A stretch of DNA of 13,123 bases from Pedobacter sp. (GCA_030149995.1 JASLGV010000322.1:1-13123), one strand, 5' to 3'. Shown: positions 1-8,446, counted from the stretch's first letter. The notes: a model not told the origin generated them from the sequence alone. Translations and numbers: made by a program.

Positions 1-228
1 CTGGAAATAGCCTACACCAATGAGGAATTACAGAAGCAGGAACAACACAACCAGCTGTATACAGCCATACAATTGCTTAACGATATAGAAAAAGCCATTA
101 TCATGCTCTACCTGGAAGATAAATCTTACGAGGAGATGGAAGATGTTTTAGGCATCAGCAACGCCACACTCCGCGTAAAAATGAACAGAATAAAAGATAA
201 ATTAAGAAATCTTACGCATAATCAATAA
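1..228 (+). CDS. ECF-type RNA polymerase sigma factor, C-terminal part (5' end outside window)
   Basis: This is an open frame with no start inside the window; 75 residues are visible and it ends at TAA 226-228. They form a typical sigma-70 region 4. A helix with the pattern LNDIEKAIIMLYLEDKSYEE is followed by the helix-turn-helix EDVLGISNATLRVKMNRIKDKL, which in this family reads the -35 element. The short length after the HTH and the lack of any further domain fit an ECF (group 4) sigma factor, with region 2 lying upstream of the window. It is followed after 4 nt by a membrane-protein gene on the same strand, the usual layout of an ECF sigma factor with a cotranscribed partner. It converges on the starch locus and nothing in the sequence links the two functionally. 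Family assignment is confident; target promoters and signal are unknown. Confidence 0.85.
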   Translation: MEIAYTNEELQKQEQHNQLYTAIQLLNDIEKAIIMLYLEDKSYEEMEDVLGISNATLRVKMNRIKDKLRNLTHNQ

Positions 229-232
229 GATC

Positions 233-838
233 ATGGAACTCGACAACTTAAAAAGCAGCTGGAAAAGTATTGCTCCCGAAATGGATAACAATGCTTTCGA
301 CATTATTGCCGCCACCAAAAAAGAAATTCAATCGCCCTTATTTAAATTAAAAAAGACTTATAAAAAGCAAATAACGTTGCTCCCCTTACTTTTTATCTTT
401 TTAATCTTTTTAACCTTCCGGGAGCCTGAAGTAAAATCTTCACTATTTATATGGATGGCTTTGATTGCCCTACCGGTAATCTTTATATATTATTATTTCA
501 ACCTTTACCTGATTAAACAGATCGAAAAAAACGAAGGTCCTCTTAAATTTGACCTTGAAAGAAAACTGCATACACTTATTAAGAGTAACCAGCTATACTT
601 AATTTTTACCCGGGTTTTAATGCTGGCAGTAGTGGTTCTTATCGAATTACTCATTCATAAAGGAAGTTATCATTTAATTGAAGGTTTAGCAGATTTTAAA
701 AACATTCAGCTGCCTTTCAGAATACTCATTTACCTGGTAGCATTGGCAATACATTACGGAATAAGTAAATTCAGTTTCCACCTGCACTTTGGCCAGTACT
801 TGAACAAACTAAGAGGACTGGTACTACAAATGCAATAA
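233..838 (+). CDS. Four-helix membrane protein cotranscribed with the ECF sigma factor
   Basis: The 201-residue protein has no recognised enzymatic domain. It starts at ATG 233, only 4 nt after the sigma factor stop, so translational coupling is likely. The N-terminus (MELDNLKSSWKS) resembles the M-x-L-D-x-L-K-x-x-W opening I associate with small Bacteroidetes membrane proteins encoded next to ECF sigma factors. A polar, lysine-rich, probably cytoplasmic segment covers residues 1-46. Hydrophobic segments lie at about 47-62, 70-92, 121-141 and 159-178. A charged loop spans about 93-118 and the C-terminal tail is basic. No signal peptide, cysteine pair, FecR domain or zinc-binding HxxxCxxC motif is visible, so it is not a classic zinc-type anti-sigma factor. 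A role as membrane anchor or regulator of the adjacent sigma factor is inferred from position only. The gene ends just before a strong terminator hairpin. Confidence 0.75.
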   Translation: MELDNLKSSWKSIAPEMDNNAFDIIAATKKEIQSPLFKLKKTYKKQITLLPLLFIFLIFLTFREPEVKSSLFIWMALIALPVIFIYYYFNLYLIKQIEKNEGPLKFDLERKLHTLIKSNQLYLIFTRVLMLAVVVLIELLIHKGSYHLIEGLADFKNIQLPFRILIYLVALAIHYGISKFSFHLHFGQYLNKLRGLVLQMQ

Positions 839-840
839 AT

Positions 841-876
841 AAAAAGATGCCTTGTTTAATAACAAGGCATCTTTTT
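841..876. terminator. Bidirectional intrinsic terminator between convergent units
   Basis: A perfect 16-bp inverted repeat has arms 841-856 and 861-876 with a 4-nt loop (taat). The arms carry an A-run on one side and a T-run on the other, so each strand's RNA ends the helix with a U-tract. It begins 2 nt after the membrane-protein stop and serves the plus-strand unit. The minus-strand alpha-amylase stop codon (877-875) overlaps the outer edge of the stem, so the same structure probably terminates that gene too. Confidence 0.9.
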
Positions 877-2752
877 ATTTAAGTTTTTCTTTACTATAAA
901 TGTGGTATTCGCCGGGTGCCAGTGTTTTGGTATACACAGTAGATGTTAAATTGAGGTCGTCCCCAAATACATCTGTCCAGGTACCAGAAGAACCAAAATC
1001 AATATTTGCCGTCTGGTTGATAACATCAAAATTTCCCACCACCATTACCGTGTTAGCGCCATCTGTAAGTCTAATATATTTTATGCCATTGGCCAGGCTG
1101 TAGGTAGCTGCAGCTGACTTAAAAATACTGTTGTTCTTTTTAAGTCTGGCCAACCTGGCGTACACGTCGTAAAGTGCTTTGCGGTTGGGATCGGCAAAAT
1201 AATCCCATTTAATTGGCTTCTCTCCCGTCCGGCCATTATAATCAATACTGATATCATAACCCAGCTCTCCAAACTGCCAGATCATTTTTGGTCCCGGAAT
1301 ACCAAATAAAAATGCCGCCGCCATCTCCTCTCTTTTTAAAGAAGTAATTAAGTTGCTCTTGATGGAGTATGGAGGTGCCGCATTTCCATAGGTAATATTT
1401 TTAAAATTAAGCCGTTCTTCATCATGACTTTCTATATAACCAACCAGGTTTTCGGATTTATCAAATCCATGTTTGCTGTAAAAACCCCAGGAAAAATCGG
1501 AAGATGTTAACCAACCCATCGTTGCCTCGTTCATGTTGTAATTCATATTGTTCCAAAGCATCATTCCATCGGCGGCTAAAACTTTCTCTTCGCTGGCATC
1601 GGCAAAATGCTCCAGAATTACATAAAAATTATTGGGATCTACACTTTTAATATATTGATTATAATCCTTCCAAATGGCAATGCGACTGGCATCATAAGCA
1701 GCGAAGGAAGCATCGTCTGTAGATTTTTTTTGTGTAAATCCTTTCGAGAGGTCAAATCGAAAACCATCAATTTTATACTCCTGCATCCAGAATTTAATTA
1801 CATTTTTAGCAAACTGTCTGGTAGCGGGACGCTCATGGTTAAAATCAAAACCAACATTATAAGGATGCGTAGCTTCTACATTAAACCAGGGGCTTGAGGT
1901 TGTAGGCCGCGATCCGTCAAAATATAACTGAACCATTGGCGACTGGCCAAAAGAATGATTTAAAACCATATCTAAAATAACGGCTATACCGCGTGCATGA
2001 CATTCGTCTACAAAATTTTGCAGGGCTGCCTTGCTTCCATAATATTTATCGGGTGCAAAATAAAAAGACGGATTATACCCCCAGCTCAGGTTGCCTTCAA
2101 ATTCGGTTACTGGCATCAGCTCAATGGCGTTAATGCCTAAATTAACCAGGTAATCTAATTTTTGCAAGGTTGAGGCGTAGGTATGTTCAGAAGTAAAATC
2201 CCGGATCAGCAATTCGTAAATAACCAAATCGTTTTTATCCGGACGGATAAAGCTCGTATTTTTCCAGGCATATTTTAGCTGATTGCCTTTCATGGTGCTC
2301 ACAATACCCGTGGTTTTACCCGTTGGATATGCCCTCAGATTTGGGTAGGTTGCCGCGGTAATGTATATATCTTGTTCCGGATCGAGCACTTTTTCACTAT
2401 AGGGATCTGCAACACGCAGGTTTCCATCAACCAAAAACTGGTAAGCATATTCCGTTTCAGGATTCAGTTGATCGATTTGAACCCACCAGGTATTTCCATC
2501 GGCTGTTTTGGTCATTTTTGCCGCTGCTGGCTGCCAGTTATTAAAATCGCCTATGAGCGACACACTGTTTTTTCCGGGAGCGTACAAAGTAACAATGGCC
2601 GAAGTTCCGTTATTGATAAAAACAACCCCCTCTCTGGCTGCGTCAGGTAAACCCACAGCAGGCATAGATGGCTCTGACACACCCGGATTCGATTTTTTAC
2701 AGCCTGCAAATACAACTGTTATGAACAGTAAAAACAATATTTTCTTTCTCAT
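875..2752 (-). CDS. GH13 alpha-amylase family lipoprotein with N-terminal E-set/CBM48-like domain
   Basis: The predicted product is a 625-residue retaining alpha-glucan hydrolase. I start it at ATG 2752-2750, which gives MRKKILFLLFITVVFAGC, a lipoprotein signal with a lipobox ending at Cys18. The in-frame TTG 12 nt upstream adds only four residues and breaks the signal's n-region. After a linker, residues about 40-130 form a beta-sandwich with the pattern VTLYAPGKNSVSLIGDFNNW, typical of CBM48/E-set modules. The GH13 barrel then shows region I DMVLNH (261-266), region II GFRFD with nucleophile Asp334, region III with acid/base Glu381 (ILEH), and region IV ESHDEER with Asp444. A C-terminal beta domain closes the protein. 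The residues following Cys18 (KKSNPG) lack the acidic cluster of Bacteroidetes surface-export signals, so the side of the outer membrane it faces is open. It is separated from the upstream operon by a terminator and 98 nt, suggesting its own promoter. It may fill the SusG role, but the domain order is not that of SusG. Confidence 0.9.
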   Translation of the reverse strand: MRKKILFLLFITVVFAGCKKSNPGVSEPSMPAVGLPDAAREGVVFINNGTSAIVTLYAPGKNSVSLIGDFNNWQPAAAKMTKTADGNTWWVQIDQLNPETEYAYQFLVDGNLRVADPYSEKVLDPEQDIYITAATYPNLRAYPTGKTTGIVSTMKGNQLKYAWKNTSFIRPDKNDLVIYELLIRDFTSEHTYASTLQKLDYLVNLGINAIELMPVTEFEGNLSWGYNPSFYFAPDKYYGSKAALQNFVDECHARGIAVILDMVLNHSFGQSPMVQLYFDGSRPTTSSPWFNVEATHPYNVGFDFNHERPATRQFAKNVIKFWMQEYKIDGFRFDLSKGFTQKKSTDDASFAAYDASRIAIWKDYNQYIKSVDPNNFYVILEHFADASEEKVLAADGMMLWNNMNYNMNEATMGWLTSSDFSWGFYSKHGFDKSENLVGYIESHDEERLNFKNITYGNAAPPYSIKSNLITSLKREEMAAAFLFGIPGPKMIWQFGELGYDISIDYNGRTGEKPIKWDYFADPNRKALYDVYARLARLKKNNSIFKSAAATYSLANGIKYIRLTDGANTVMVVGNFDVINQTANIDFGSSGTWTDVFGDDLNLTSTVYTKTLAPGEYHIYSKEKLK

Positions 2753-2850
2753 GTACAAAACCAATTAAACTGTTTTTTAAACAATAGCTATTTGCGCAGC
2801 AAAAACCTTATAACGGTCTGCCGCCCTTCCTTCAGTCCCTTATAAAAACA

Positions 2851-2886
2851 TTAAAGGCAGCGAATGTATACATCCGCTGCCTTTAA
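2851..2886 (-). terminator. Intrinsic terminator after the MFS transporter gene
   Basis: The inverted repeat has arms 2851-2862 and 2875-2886 (12 bp, core AAAGGCAGCG/CGCTGCCTTT), starting 2 nt after the transporter stop on the minus strand. In the minus-strand RNA the next pair (2874/2863) is a G-U wobble and the self-complementary ATGTATACAT continues the helix to about 16 bp with a 4-nt loop. A TGTTTTTAT tract follows. It probably ends the main starch operon and separates it from the downstream lipoprotein amylase gene. Confidence 0.85.
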
Positions 2887-2888
2887 AA

Positions 2889-4229
2889 CTAAGCATCTTT
2901 CGTGTTCCTTATATAGAGTACGGATATGGCCCCTAAGAGCATAAAAATGCCGGCAAGTACAATTGCATAGATGGCCTGGTCATGGTAAATATGCTTTACA
3001 ATTAAACCACCAAAAAAACCATTTACAATTTGAGGCATGGTGATAAAGAAATTAAAAATCCCCATGTAAACACCCATTTTACGTGCAGGGATGGAACTTG
3101 ACAGGATGGCATAAGGCATGGCAAGAATACTTCCCCAGGCCAGCCCAATCCCAATCATAGAATAAATTAAGTGTTGCGGATTACTGATAAAATAAATAGA
3201 AAGCAAACCTATGCCGCCTGCGGCGAGCGAAATGGCATGCGCAATCTTTTTACTGGTTAACTTTACAATAAACGGTAACAATAAGGCATAAATAGCCGAA
3301 ACTCCGTTGTAAATACCAAATAAAACACCCACCCAGTTACCGGCATCAGCAAATTTAACAGAGGTGGTATCACCAACCTTTACATGGTATATATGCTGGG
3401 CAATGGCTGGGGTTGTAAATACCCACATGGAGAATAAGGCAAACCACGAAAAAAACTGCACTACTCCAAGCTGACGCATGGTGCGTGGCATATTGGAAAA
3501 ATCTTTTACAATGGTCCTGAGCCCTCCCGCTTGTTCTACCTCTTCCGATTGTTCGTGGTAGGTATTCATTTCCTCCGGGCTATATTCTTTTGTTGTAACA
3601 ATGGTATAAAGAATGGTAAGCAACAATACAGCTGCTCCAAAATAAAACGAGTAAATTACATTATCGGGTACATGGCCCGGAGCTGCAGTTTTGGCTACGC
3701 CCAGATATTCTGATAAAATATAAGGCAGCCAGGATCCCGCAATGGCACCTGCACCAATTAAAAAGGTTTGTACAGAAAATCCAAAGCTTCTTTGCTCTTC
3801 GGGCAGTTTATCGGCGACCAGCGCACGGAAAGGTTCCATGGCTACATTGATGGAAGCATCCATAATCATCAGCATACCGGCGCCAATTATAATGGGTGGA
3901 AGCAAGCTGGCCATTAAAGCCGAATTGGGCATTAAAATCAGGGCCAGAGCCGTTAAAATTGCACCCACCAGAAAATAAGGACGTCTGCGTCCCAAACGAT
4001 TCCAGGTTTTATCACTGTAATGCCCGATAATGGGTTGTACAATCATACCTGTAATGGGTGCTGCAAGCCAAAAAAGCGAAAGATGTTCTACATCTGCACC
4101 AAATGTTTGTAAAATGCGACTTGCGTTACCATTTTGCAATGCAAAACCAAACTGAATGCCAAAGAAACCGGCACTCATATTAAATATCTGGAAGCCAGAC
4201 AACCTGGGTTTTGCTGTTACTTTTTCCAT
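2889..4229 (-). CDS. SLC45/GPH-like MFS sugar transporter (probable maltose importer)
   Basis: The 446-residue polytopic inner-membrane protein has about 12 hydrophobic segments and a long polar central loop at about residues 213-255. The first helix carries GFFGIQFGFALQNG, which resembles the corresponding segment of plant sucrose and SLC45 carriers. The loop after helix 2 has the MFS motif A in its SUC/GPH form, GHYSDKTWNRLGRRRPY (residues 69-85). Family knowledge points to proton-coupled uptake of a disaccharide. The neighbouring maltose phosphorylase and beta-phosphoglucomutase are cytoplasmic, so maltose is the likely cargo, by inference. The start is ATG 4229-4227, 12 nt after the stop of the upstream GH13 gene, preceded by an A-rich leader (CACAAGAAAA) rather than a strong Shine-Dalgarno. 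It is the last gene of the operon before a terminator hairpin. Family is confident; substrate is moderate. Confidence 0.88.
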   Translation of the reverse strand: MEKVTAKPRLSGFQIFNMSAGFFGIQFGFALQNGNASRILQTFGADVEHLSLFWLAAPITGMIVQPIIGHYSDKTWNRLGRRRPYFLVGAILTALALILMPNSALMASLLPPIIIGAGMLMIMDASINVAMEPFRALVADKLPEEQRSFGFSVQTFLIGAGAIAGSWLPYILSEYLGVAKTAAPGHVPDNVIYSFYFGAAVLLLTILYTIVTTKEYSPEEMNTYHEQSEEVEQAGGLRTIVKDFSNMPRTMRQLGVVQFFSWFALFSMWVFTTPAIAQHIYHVKVGDTTSVKFADAGNWVGVLFGIYNGVSAIYALLLPFIVKLTSKKIAHAISLAAGGIGLLSIYFISNPQHLIYSMIGIGLAWGSILAMPYAILSSSIPARKMGVYMGIFNFFITMPQIVNGFFGGLIVKHIYHDQAIYAIVLAGIFMLLGAISVLYIRNTKDA

Positions 4230-4241
4230 TTTTCTTGTGGT

Positions 4242-6131
4242 TTAAAACTCTATAATTTGTGCTGTAACAGGTGCAAGCTTTACGGGAATAGCTGTTCCTG
4301 CAGGGATGTTTAATTTTTTACTGGTTAGCAAATCTGTAACCGGCGAAGAGGCTTTTAGCCGCAGTAATTCTTCAGGTATTTCAATATTTGCTTCCAAAGA
4401 TTGGGTACGGTCGAAATTGACCACAATCAATAATCTTTGCTTTTCGGTGTACCGGATGTAAGCATACATACGGTTATTCATGTTACCGGTTTGAGGCACA
4501 TCGTAAATTCCACCATGTACGATGGCATCGCTCTTTGTGGTAACTTTAAGCAACTGCTGGTAGTAGGCTCTTAACTTCCGCTCCTCTTCATTTAGTTTAC
4601 CACCATCAAAAGCACCATTGTTCATCCATTTCTGGTGACTTGGTACGCCCCAGTAATCAAAAATGGTGGTCCGGTTATCGTCTCCTCCAAAACCTTCGGC
4701 ACCTTTACCAGGTTCGCCAACTTCCTGCCCGAAATACAACATAACCGGTCCTTTTCCAAGTGTTGCCGAAACAACCATGGCTGGAAGGGCCAGTGCAGCA
4801 TTTCCGGCAAAACCTTCCGAAGCAATCCGTTCTTCATCGTGATTTTCCAAAAAGCGCAACATTTTTTCACCAAAACCAGCACTTTCGCGTTGCCATACAT
4901 AGCGAATATCCTTTACATCTGCGGTAGCTTCATTCCGGATCAACCGCTTCAACCCATCATACAAACCTACTTTATCATATAAGTAATCAAATTGACCATC
5001 GGTTAAATATTGCTGGTAAACATTCGGATTGTATGCTTCGCCTATAAAGATCAAGTCCGGATTAAGAGCTTTAATCTGTGGTATAACCCAATTCCAGAAC
5101 TGTATGGGCACCATTTCGGCCATGTCGCAACGAAAACCATCCACACCTTTTTTTGTCCAGTAAGTTAAAATATCACGCATTTTTGTCCAAACCGGTGGAA
5201 TGGGATCAAAATACTGCTTTTCGCCATCCTGGTAATCAATGCCATAATTTAACTTAATGGTTTCGTACCAGTCGTCTGCTTTGGGTTGCGCAGCAAAAAC
5301 ATTATTGCCAGTGGCTTTAGCCGGGTTCTCTGCAAACTTTCCATCCTGCAGGGCACTTAAAGGTGTTGGTTTGGCATCTGTTACAGGTACCTGGAAAGCT
5401 TGTCCGGGTATATAGTAGTAATCGTTTTGCGTACTAAAAGCCTTTGTAACATCATCTTTTTCTCCAAAATCGACCACACCGGCAGGTTTTAGATTGGAAT
5501 GATAACTTCTGGCCACATGGTTGGGTACAAAATCAATCAGGACCTTTAAGTTTAAGGCGTGGGTACGCTTAATCAAGGCCTCAAATTCCTGCATTCTTTT
5601 GTTTACATCTACGGCCAGATCGGGATCTACATCGTAATAATCACGAATGGCATAAGGAGATCCTGCACGTCCTTTAACCACATCTGCATCGTCGGGTTTT
5701 ATACCAAAAGCGGCATAGTTTGTAAGGCTTCCATGTGCAACAACACCGGTGTACCAAACATAGTTTACCTGAAGCGTTTTCAGCTCTTTCAGCGCCTTAT
5801 CGGTAATGTCGTTAAACTTGCCGCTTCCGTTTTGCTCAATGGTTCCATAAGGGATATTTGTTTGATTTTTATTACCGAACAAACGTGGAAGCAACTGATA
5901 AATTACGATTTTCTGATCGCTCATTTTTGACTTATTCTTTTGTGCAAAAGCTCCTGCTGAAATAAGGGTTGTCAAGACGAAACTACTCAAAGTAAATTTG
6001 ATAAAAAAGTTCCAAAGGCCCGATTTATCCTGGCCTCCGGAATAACTTTTATAGTTTTTTAATACAACCCATGTTGTACCATCAACTTCCCGGTTCACAG
6101 CAACGCTTTTTAAATTCGTTGTTCTGATCAT
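4242..6131 (-). CDS. Exported GH13 alpha-amylase family enzyme (periplasmic)
   Basis: The product is 629 residues as read from ATG 6131-6129, which overlaps the GH65 stop as ATGA and implies translational coupling. A hydrophobic signal-peptide core lies at about 45-60, ending in SAGAFA|Q (cleavage near 63/64). It is preceded by a long, unusual n-region of about 43 residues. No closer ATG exists in frame before Met70, which is already past the signal; only GTG at codon 12 and TTG codons inside the core are alternatives. The mature part begins KIVIYQLLPRLFG, the first beta-strand of a GH13 barrel. Region I is DFVPNH (200-205), region II GFRCD with nucleophile Asp336, region III IGEAYN with Glu365, and region IV ENHDEER with Asp432. 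About 130 residues separate regions I and II, so domain B is large. A C-terminal beta domain ends the protein. It probably hydrolyses maltodextrins in the periplasm, supplying the transporter gene 12 nt downstream. GH13 membership is certain; exact specificity cannot be read from the sequence. Confidence 0.9.
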   Translation of the reverse strand: MIRTTNLKSVAVNREVDGTTWVVLKNYKSYSGGQDKSGLWNFFIKFTLSSFVLTTLISAGAFAQKNKSKMSDQKIVIYQLLPRLFGNKNQTNIPYGTIEQNGSGKFNDITDKALKELKTLQVNYVWYTGVVAHGSLTNYAAFGIKPDDADVVKGRAGSPYAIRDYYDVDPDLAVDVNKRMQEFEALIKRTHALNLKVLIDFVPNHVARSYHSNLKPAGVVDFGEKDDVTKAFSTQNDYYYIPGQAFQVPVTDAKPTPLSALQDGKFAENPAKATGNNVFAAQPKADDWYETIKLNYGIDYQDGEKQYFDPIPPVWTKMRDILTYWTKKGVDGFRCDMAEMVPIQFWNWVIPQIKALNPDLIFIGEAYNPNVYQQYLTDGQFDYLYDKVGLYDGLKRLIRNEATADVKDIRYVWQRESAGFGEKMLRFLENHDEERIASEGFAGNAALALPAMVVSATLGKGPVMLYFGQEVGEPGKGAEGFGGDDNRTTIFDYWGVPSHQKWMNNGAFDGGKLNEEERKLRAYYQQLLKVTTKSDAIVHGGIYDVPQTGNMNNRMYAYIRYTEKQRLLIVVNFDRTQSLEANIEIPEELLRLKASSPVTDLLTSKKLNIPAGTAIPVKLAPVTAQIIEF

Positions 6132-8446
6132 GCCAGGGATGTATTATTTACTTCTATTTCAGCAAGTCCGGCTAATGTATGTACCTGGTTGCGAATATCA
6201 ATTTCAAGTGCTGTTTCTGTATTGTTACGGATATTGATGCCGTTTTCTGTAATTCTAACTTTCAGATTTGCACCTCTAAACCCAATGGTAAACGAAAAAG
6301 ATTTCCATTTACCTGGTAAGAATGGATTAAACTGCAGTTTATTGTTGCGTACGCGCATACCCGCAAAACCTTCTACCACGCTCATCCAGGTACCGGCCAT
6401 AGAAGTAATGTGCAAGCCATCTTCGGTATCGTTGTTATAATCGTCTAAATCCAGTCGCGCTGTGCGCAGGTAAAACTCATAAGCGCGGGCTTCGTCGTTT
6501 AACTTAGCGGCTAAAATGCTGTGTACACAAGGTGATAAAGAACTTTCGTGAACCGTTCTTGGCTCGTAAAAATCAAAATTCCGTTTAAGGGTTTCCAGGT
6601 CGTAATCCTCCTCAAAGAAATAAAGCCCTTGTAAAACATCGGCCTGTTTGATGAAACATGAACGTAAAATACGGTCCCAGCTCCATTTCTGGTTAATCGG
6701 ACGCTCAGATGCCGGTAAGTCTTTTACCAGAATCTGTTCTTTATCCAGGTAACCATCCTGCTGAAGGAAAATACCTTTTTCGGCATCAACCGGGTAATAC
6801 ATCTTGGTAATTATCTCATTCCAGTCTTCAAATTCCTGCTCGCTGAAATTAAGTTTTTCAATAAGTGCGGCATATTTTTCAGGCTGTGCTGCTTTAACAA
6901 TTCCGGCTGCTTCGGTTGCATATTTCAGACACCAGCTGGCCAGCATATTGGTATACCAGTTGTTGTTTACATTGTTTTCGTATTCATTTGGTCCGGTAAC
7001 ACCCAGCATAACAAACTGCTGTTTTTCTGCGCTCCAGTTTACGCGTTGTTTCCAGAAACGGGCAATACCGATCAGTACTTCCAGTCCGTAATCAAATAAA
7101 TAATCCTGATCGCCTGTATAGCGGATGTAGTTGTAAATGGCAAAAGCAATGGCCCCGTTACGGTGGATCTCCTCGAAAGTAATTTCCCACTCATTGTGGC
7201 ATTCTTCTCCATTCATGGTTACCATCGGATATAAAGCCGCCCCATTTTTGAAGCCCAGTTTTCCGGCATTTTCAATGGCTTTATCCAATTGCTTATAACG
7301 GTAAACCAACAGGTTTTTGCTTACTTCCTGTGGTGCTGTGGCCAGGTAAAAAGGTACGCAATAAGCTTCAGTATCCCAATATGTAGAACCGCCGTATTTT
7401 TCTCCTGTAAATCCTTTCGGACCAATATTCAGGCGATCGTCTTTACCCGTATAAGTTTGAAACAACTGGTAAATGTTAAAGCGGATGGCTTGTTGCGCGG
7501 CAACATCGCCTTCAATTACGATATCGCTTTCTTCCCATTTATTAGCCCAGGCTTCGGCCTGTTCTTTAAGTAAGGTATCAAATCCTTTGGCTACCGAACG
7601 GGCAATAACCGATTTGGTTTCTGATAAAAGAGTTTCTTTAGCGTAATTTTCTGATGACAGGTTCGCGGCAATTTTAACCAACGATATTTCTTCATTTGCT
7701 TTTACGGCTACGTTAAACTGCTGTCCTACAAACTTTTCTTTTCGGATGCCTTCTGAATGAATGTTTAATTTTTCATTGTTTTTTAAAATATCCACTGAAC
7801 TACCTGTACATACTTCGAAAGCTGTTTTCTTGGTTCTTAAAGTGAGATATGCTTCCTGATCTCCAAGGTCGTCGGCAACCATTTCCCAGAATTTTTCATC
7901 GTAGTTGCTGTCTTGGTTTTTAACATCTCCATCCAGAAAAGGGGTTAAGGTTAACTGTCCATCGAAGTTTAATGCCTTAATGCTGTAGCGAATGGCTCCA
8001 ACCTCATCATCTGCAATGCTGCAAAAGCGAACAGATTTTACGTTTAATTGTTTTCCGCTTTTAAGGGTCGCTGTAAATGTTCTTTCGAGGTATCCTTCGC
8101 GCATGTTTAAGATCCGCTTAAAGTCCGAAACTTCAGCGTTGGCCAGATCCAGTACTGCTCCGTCTACCTTTACTTCTATTCCAATCCAGTTGGTTGCATT
8201 CAGTACTTTGGCAAAATATTCAGGGTACCCGTTTTTCCACCAGCCCACGCGGGTTTTATCCGGATAATAAACACCGGCAACATAATTTCCCTGTAAGGTA
8301 TCGCCGGTATATGTTTCTTCAAAATTAGCCCGCTGTCCCATGCGCCCATTTCCAAGGCTAAAAATACTTTCAGAAATTTTATTTAAGTGTGGATCAAAGC
8401 CTTCTTCGATAATATTCCACTCATCTGCTTTAATGTAGTTCTTCAT
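6128..8446 (-). CDS. GH65 maltose phosphorylase (mapA-type)
   Basis: The 772-residue cytoplasmic enzyme has no signal peptide and starts MKNYIKADEWNIIEEGF. The family reaction is maltose plus phosphate giving glucose and beta-glucose-1-phosphate, with inversion. The order is an N-terminal beta-sandwich (about 1-270), a linker helix region, an (alpha/alpha)6 barrel (about 315-690) and a small C-terminal beta domain. The general acid is Glu488 in GVTGPNEYENNVNNNWYTN; the characterised Lactobacillus brevis enzyme has it at Glu487. The phosphate-binding motif is TVHESSLSP (631-639). The loop HNEWEITFE (417-425) matches, from memory, the loop that sets maltose specificity against kojibiose and trehalose phosphorylases. 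The gene is preceded by a 69-nt gap after pgmB and overlaps the next GH13 gene by 4 nt. Linkage to beta-phosphoglucomutase fits all GH65 phosphorylases, so maltose is the best but not the only possible substrate. Confidence 0.92.
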   Translation of the reverse strand: MKNYIKADEWNIIEEGFDPHLNKISESIFSLGNGRMGQRANFEETYTGDTLQGNYVAGVYYPDKTRVGWWKNGYPEYFAKVLNATNWIGIEVKVDGAVLDLANAEVSDFKRILNMREGYLERTFTATLKSGKQLNVKSVRFCSIADDEVGAIRYSIKALNFDGQLTLTPFLDGDVKNQDSNYDEKFWEMVADDLGDQEAYLTLRTKKTAFEVCTGSSVDILKNNEKLNIHSEGIRKEKFVGQQFNVAVKANEEISLVKIAANLSSENYAKETLLSETKSVIARSVAKGFDTLLKEQAEAWANKWEESDIVIEGDVAAQQAIRFNIYQLFQTYTGKDDRLNIGPKGFTGEKYGGSTYWDTEAYCVPFYLATAPQEVSKNLLVYRYKQLDKAIENAGKLGFKNGAALYPMVTMNGEECHNEWEITFEEIHRNGAIAFAIYNYIRYTGDQDYLFDYGLEVLIGIARFWKQRVNWSAEKQQFVMLGVTGPNEYENNVNNNWYTNMLASWCLKYATEAAGIVKAAQPEKYAALIEKLNFSEQEFEDWNEIITKMYYPVDAEKGIFLQQDGYLDKEQILVKDLPASERPINQKWSWDRILRSCFIKQADVLQGLYFFEEDYDLETLKRNFDFYEPRTVHESSLSPCVHSILAAKLNDEARAYEFYLRTARLDLDDYNNDTEDGLHITSMAGTWMSVVEGFAGMRVRNNKLQFNPFLPGKWKSFSFTIGFRGANLKVRITENGINIRNNTETALEIDIRNQVHTLAGLAEIEVNNTSLA

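Noticed and set aside
2753..2850. Bacteroidetes-type promoter (TAnnTTTG with upstream TTG) for the lipoprotein amylase
   Set aside because: Near matches such as TAGCTATTG are off in spacing or sequence; none is good enough to annotate.
6189..8267. Several open frames of 80-95 codons on the plus strand opposite the GH65 gene, and similar ones opposite the other genes
   Set aside because: They mirror the codon pattern of strongly supported minus-strand genes, have no family features and no suitable starts or context.
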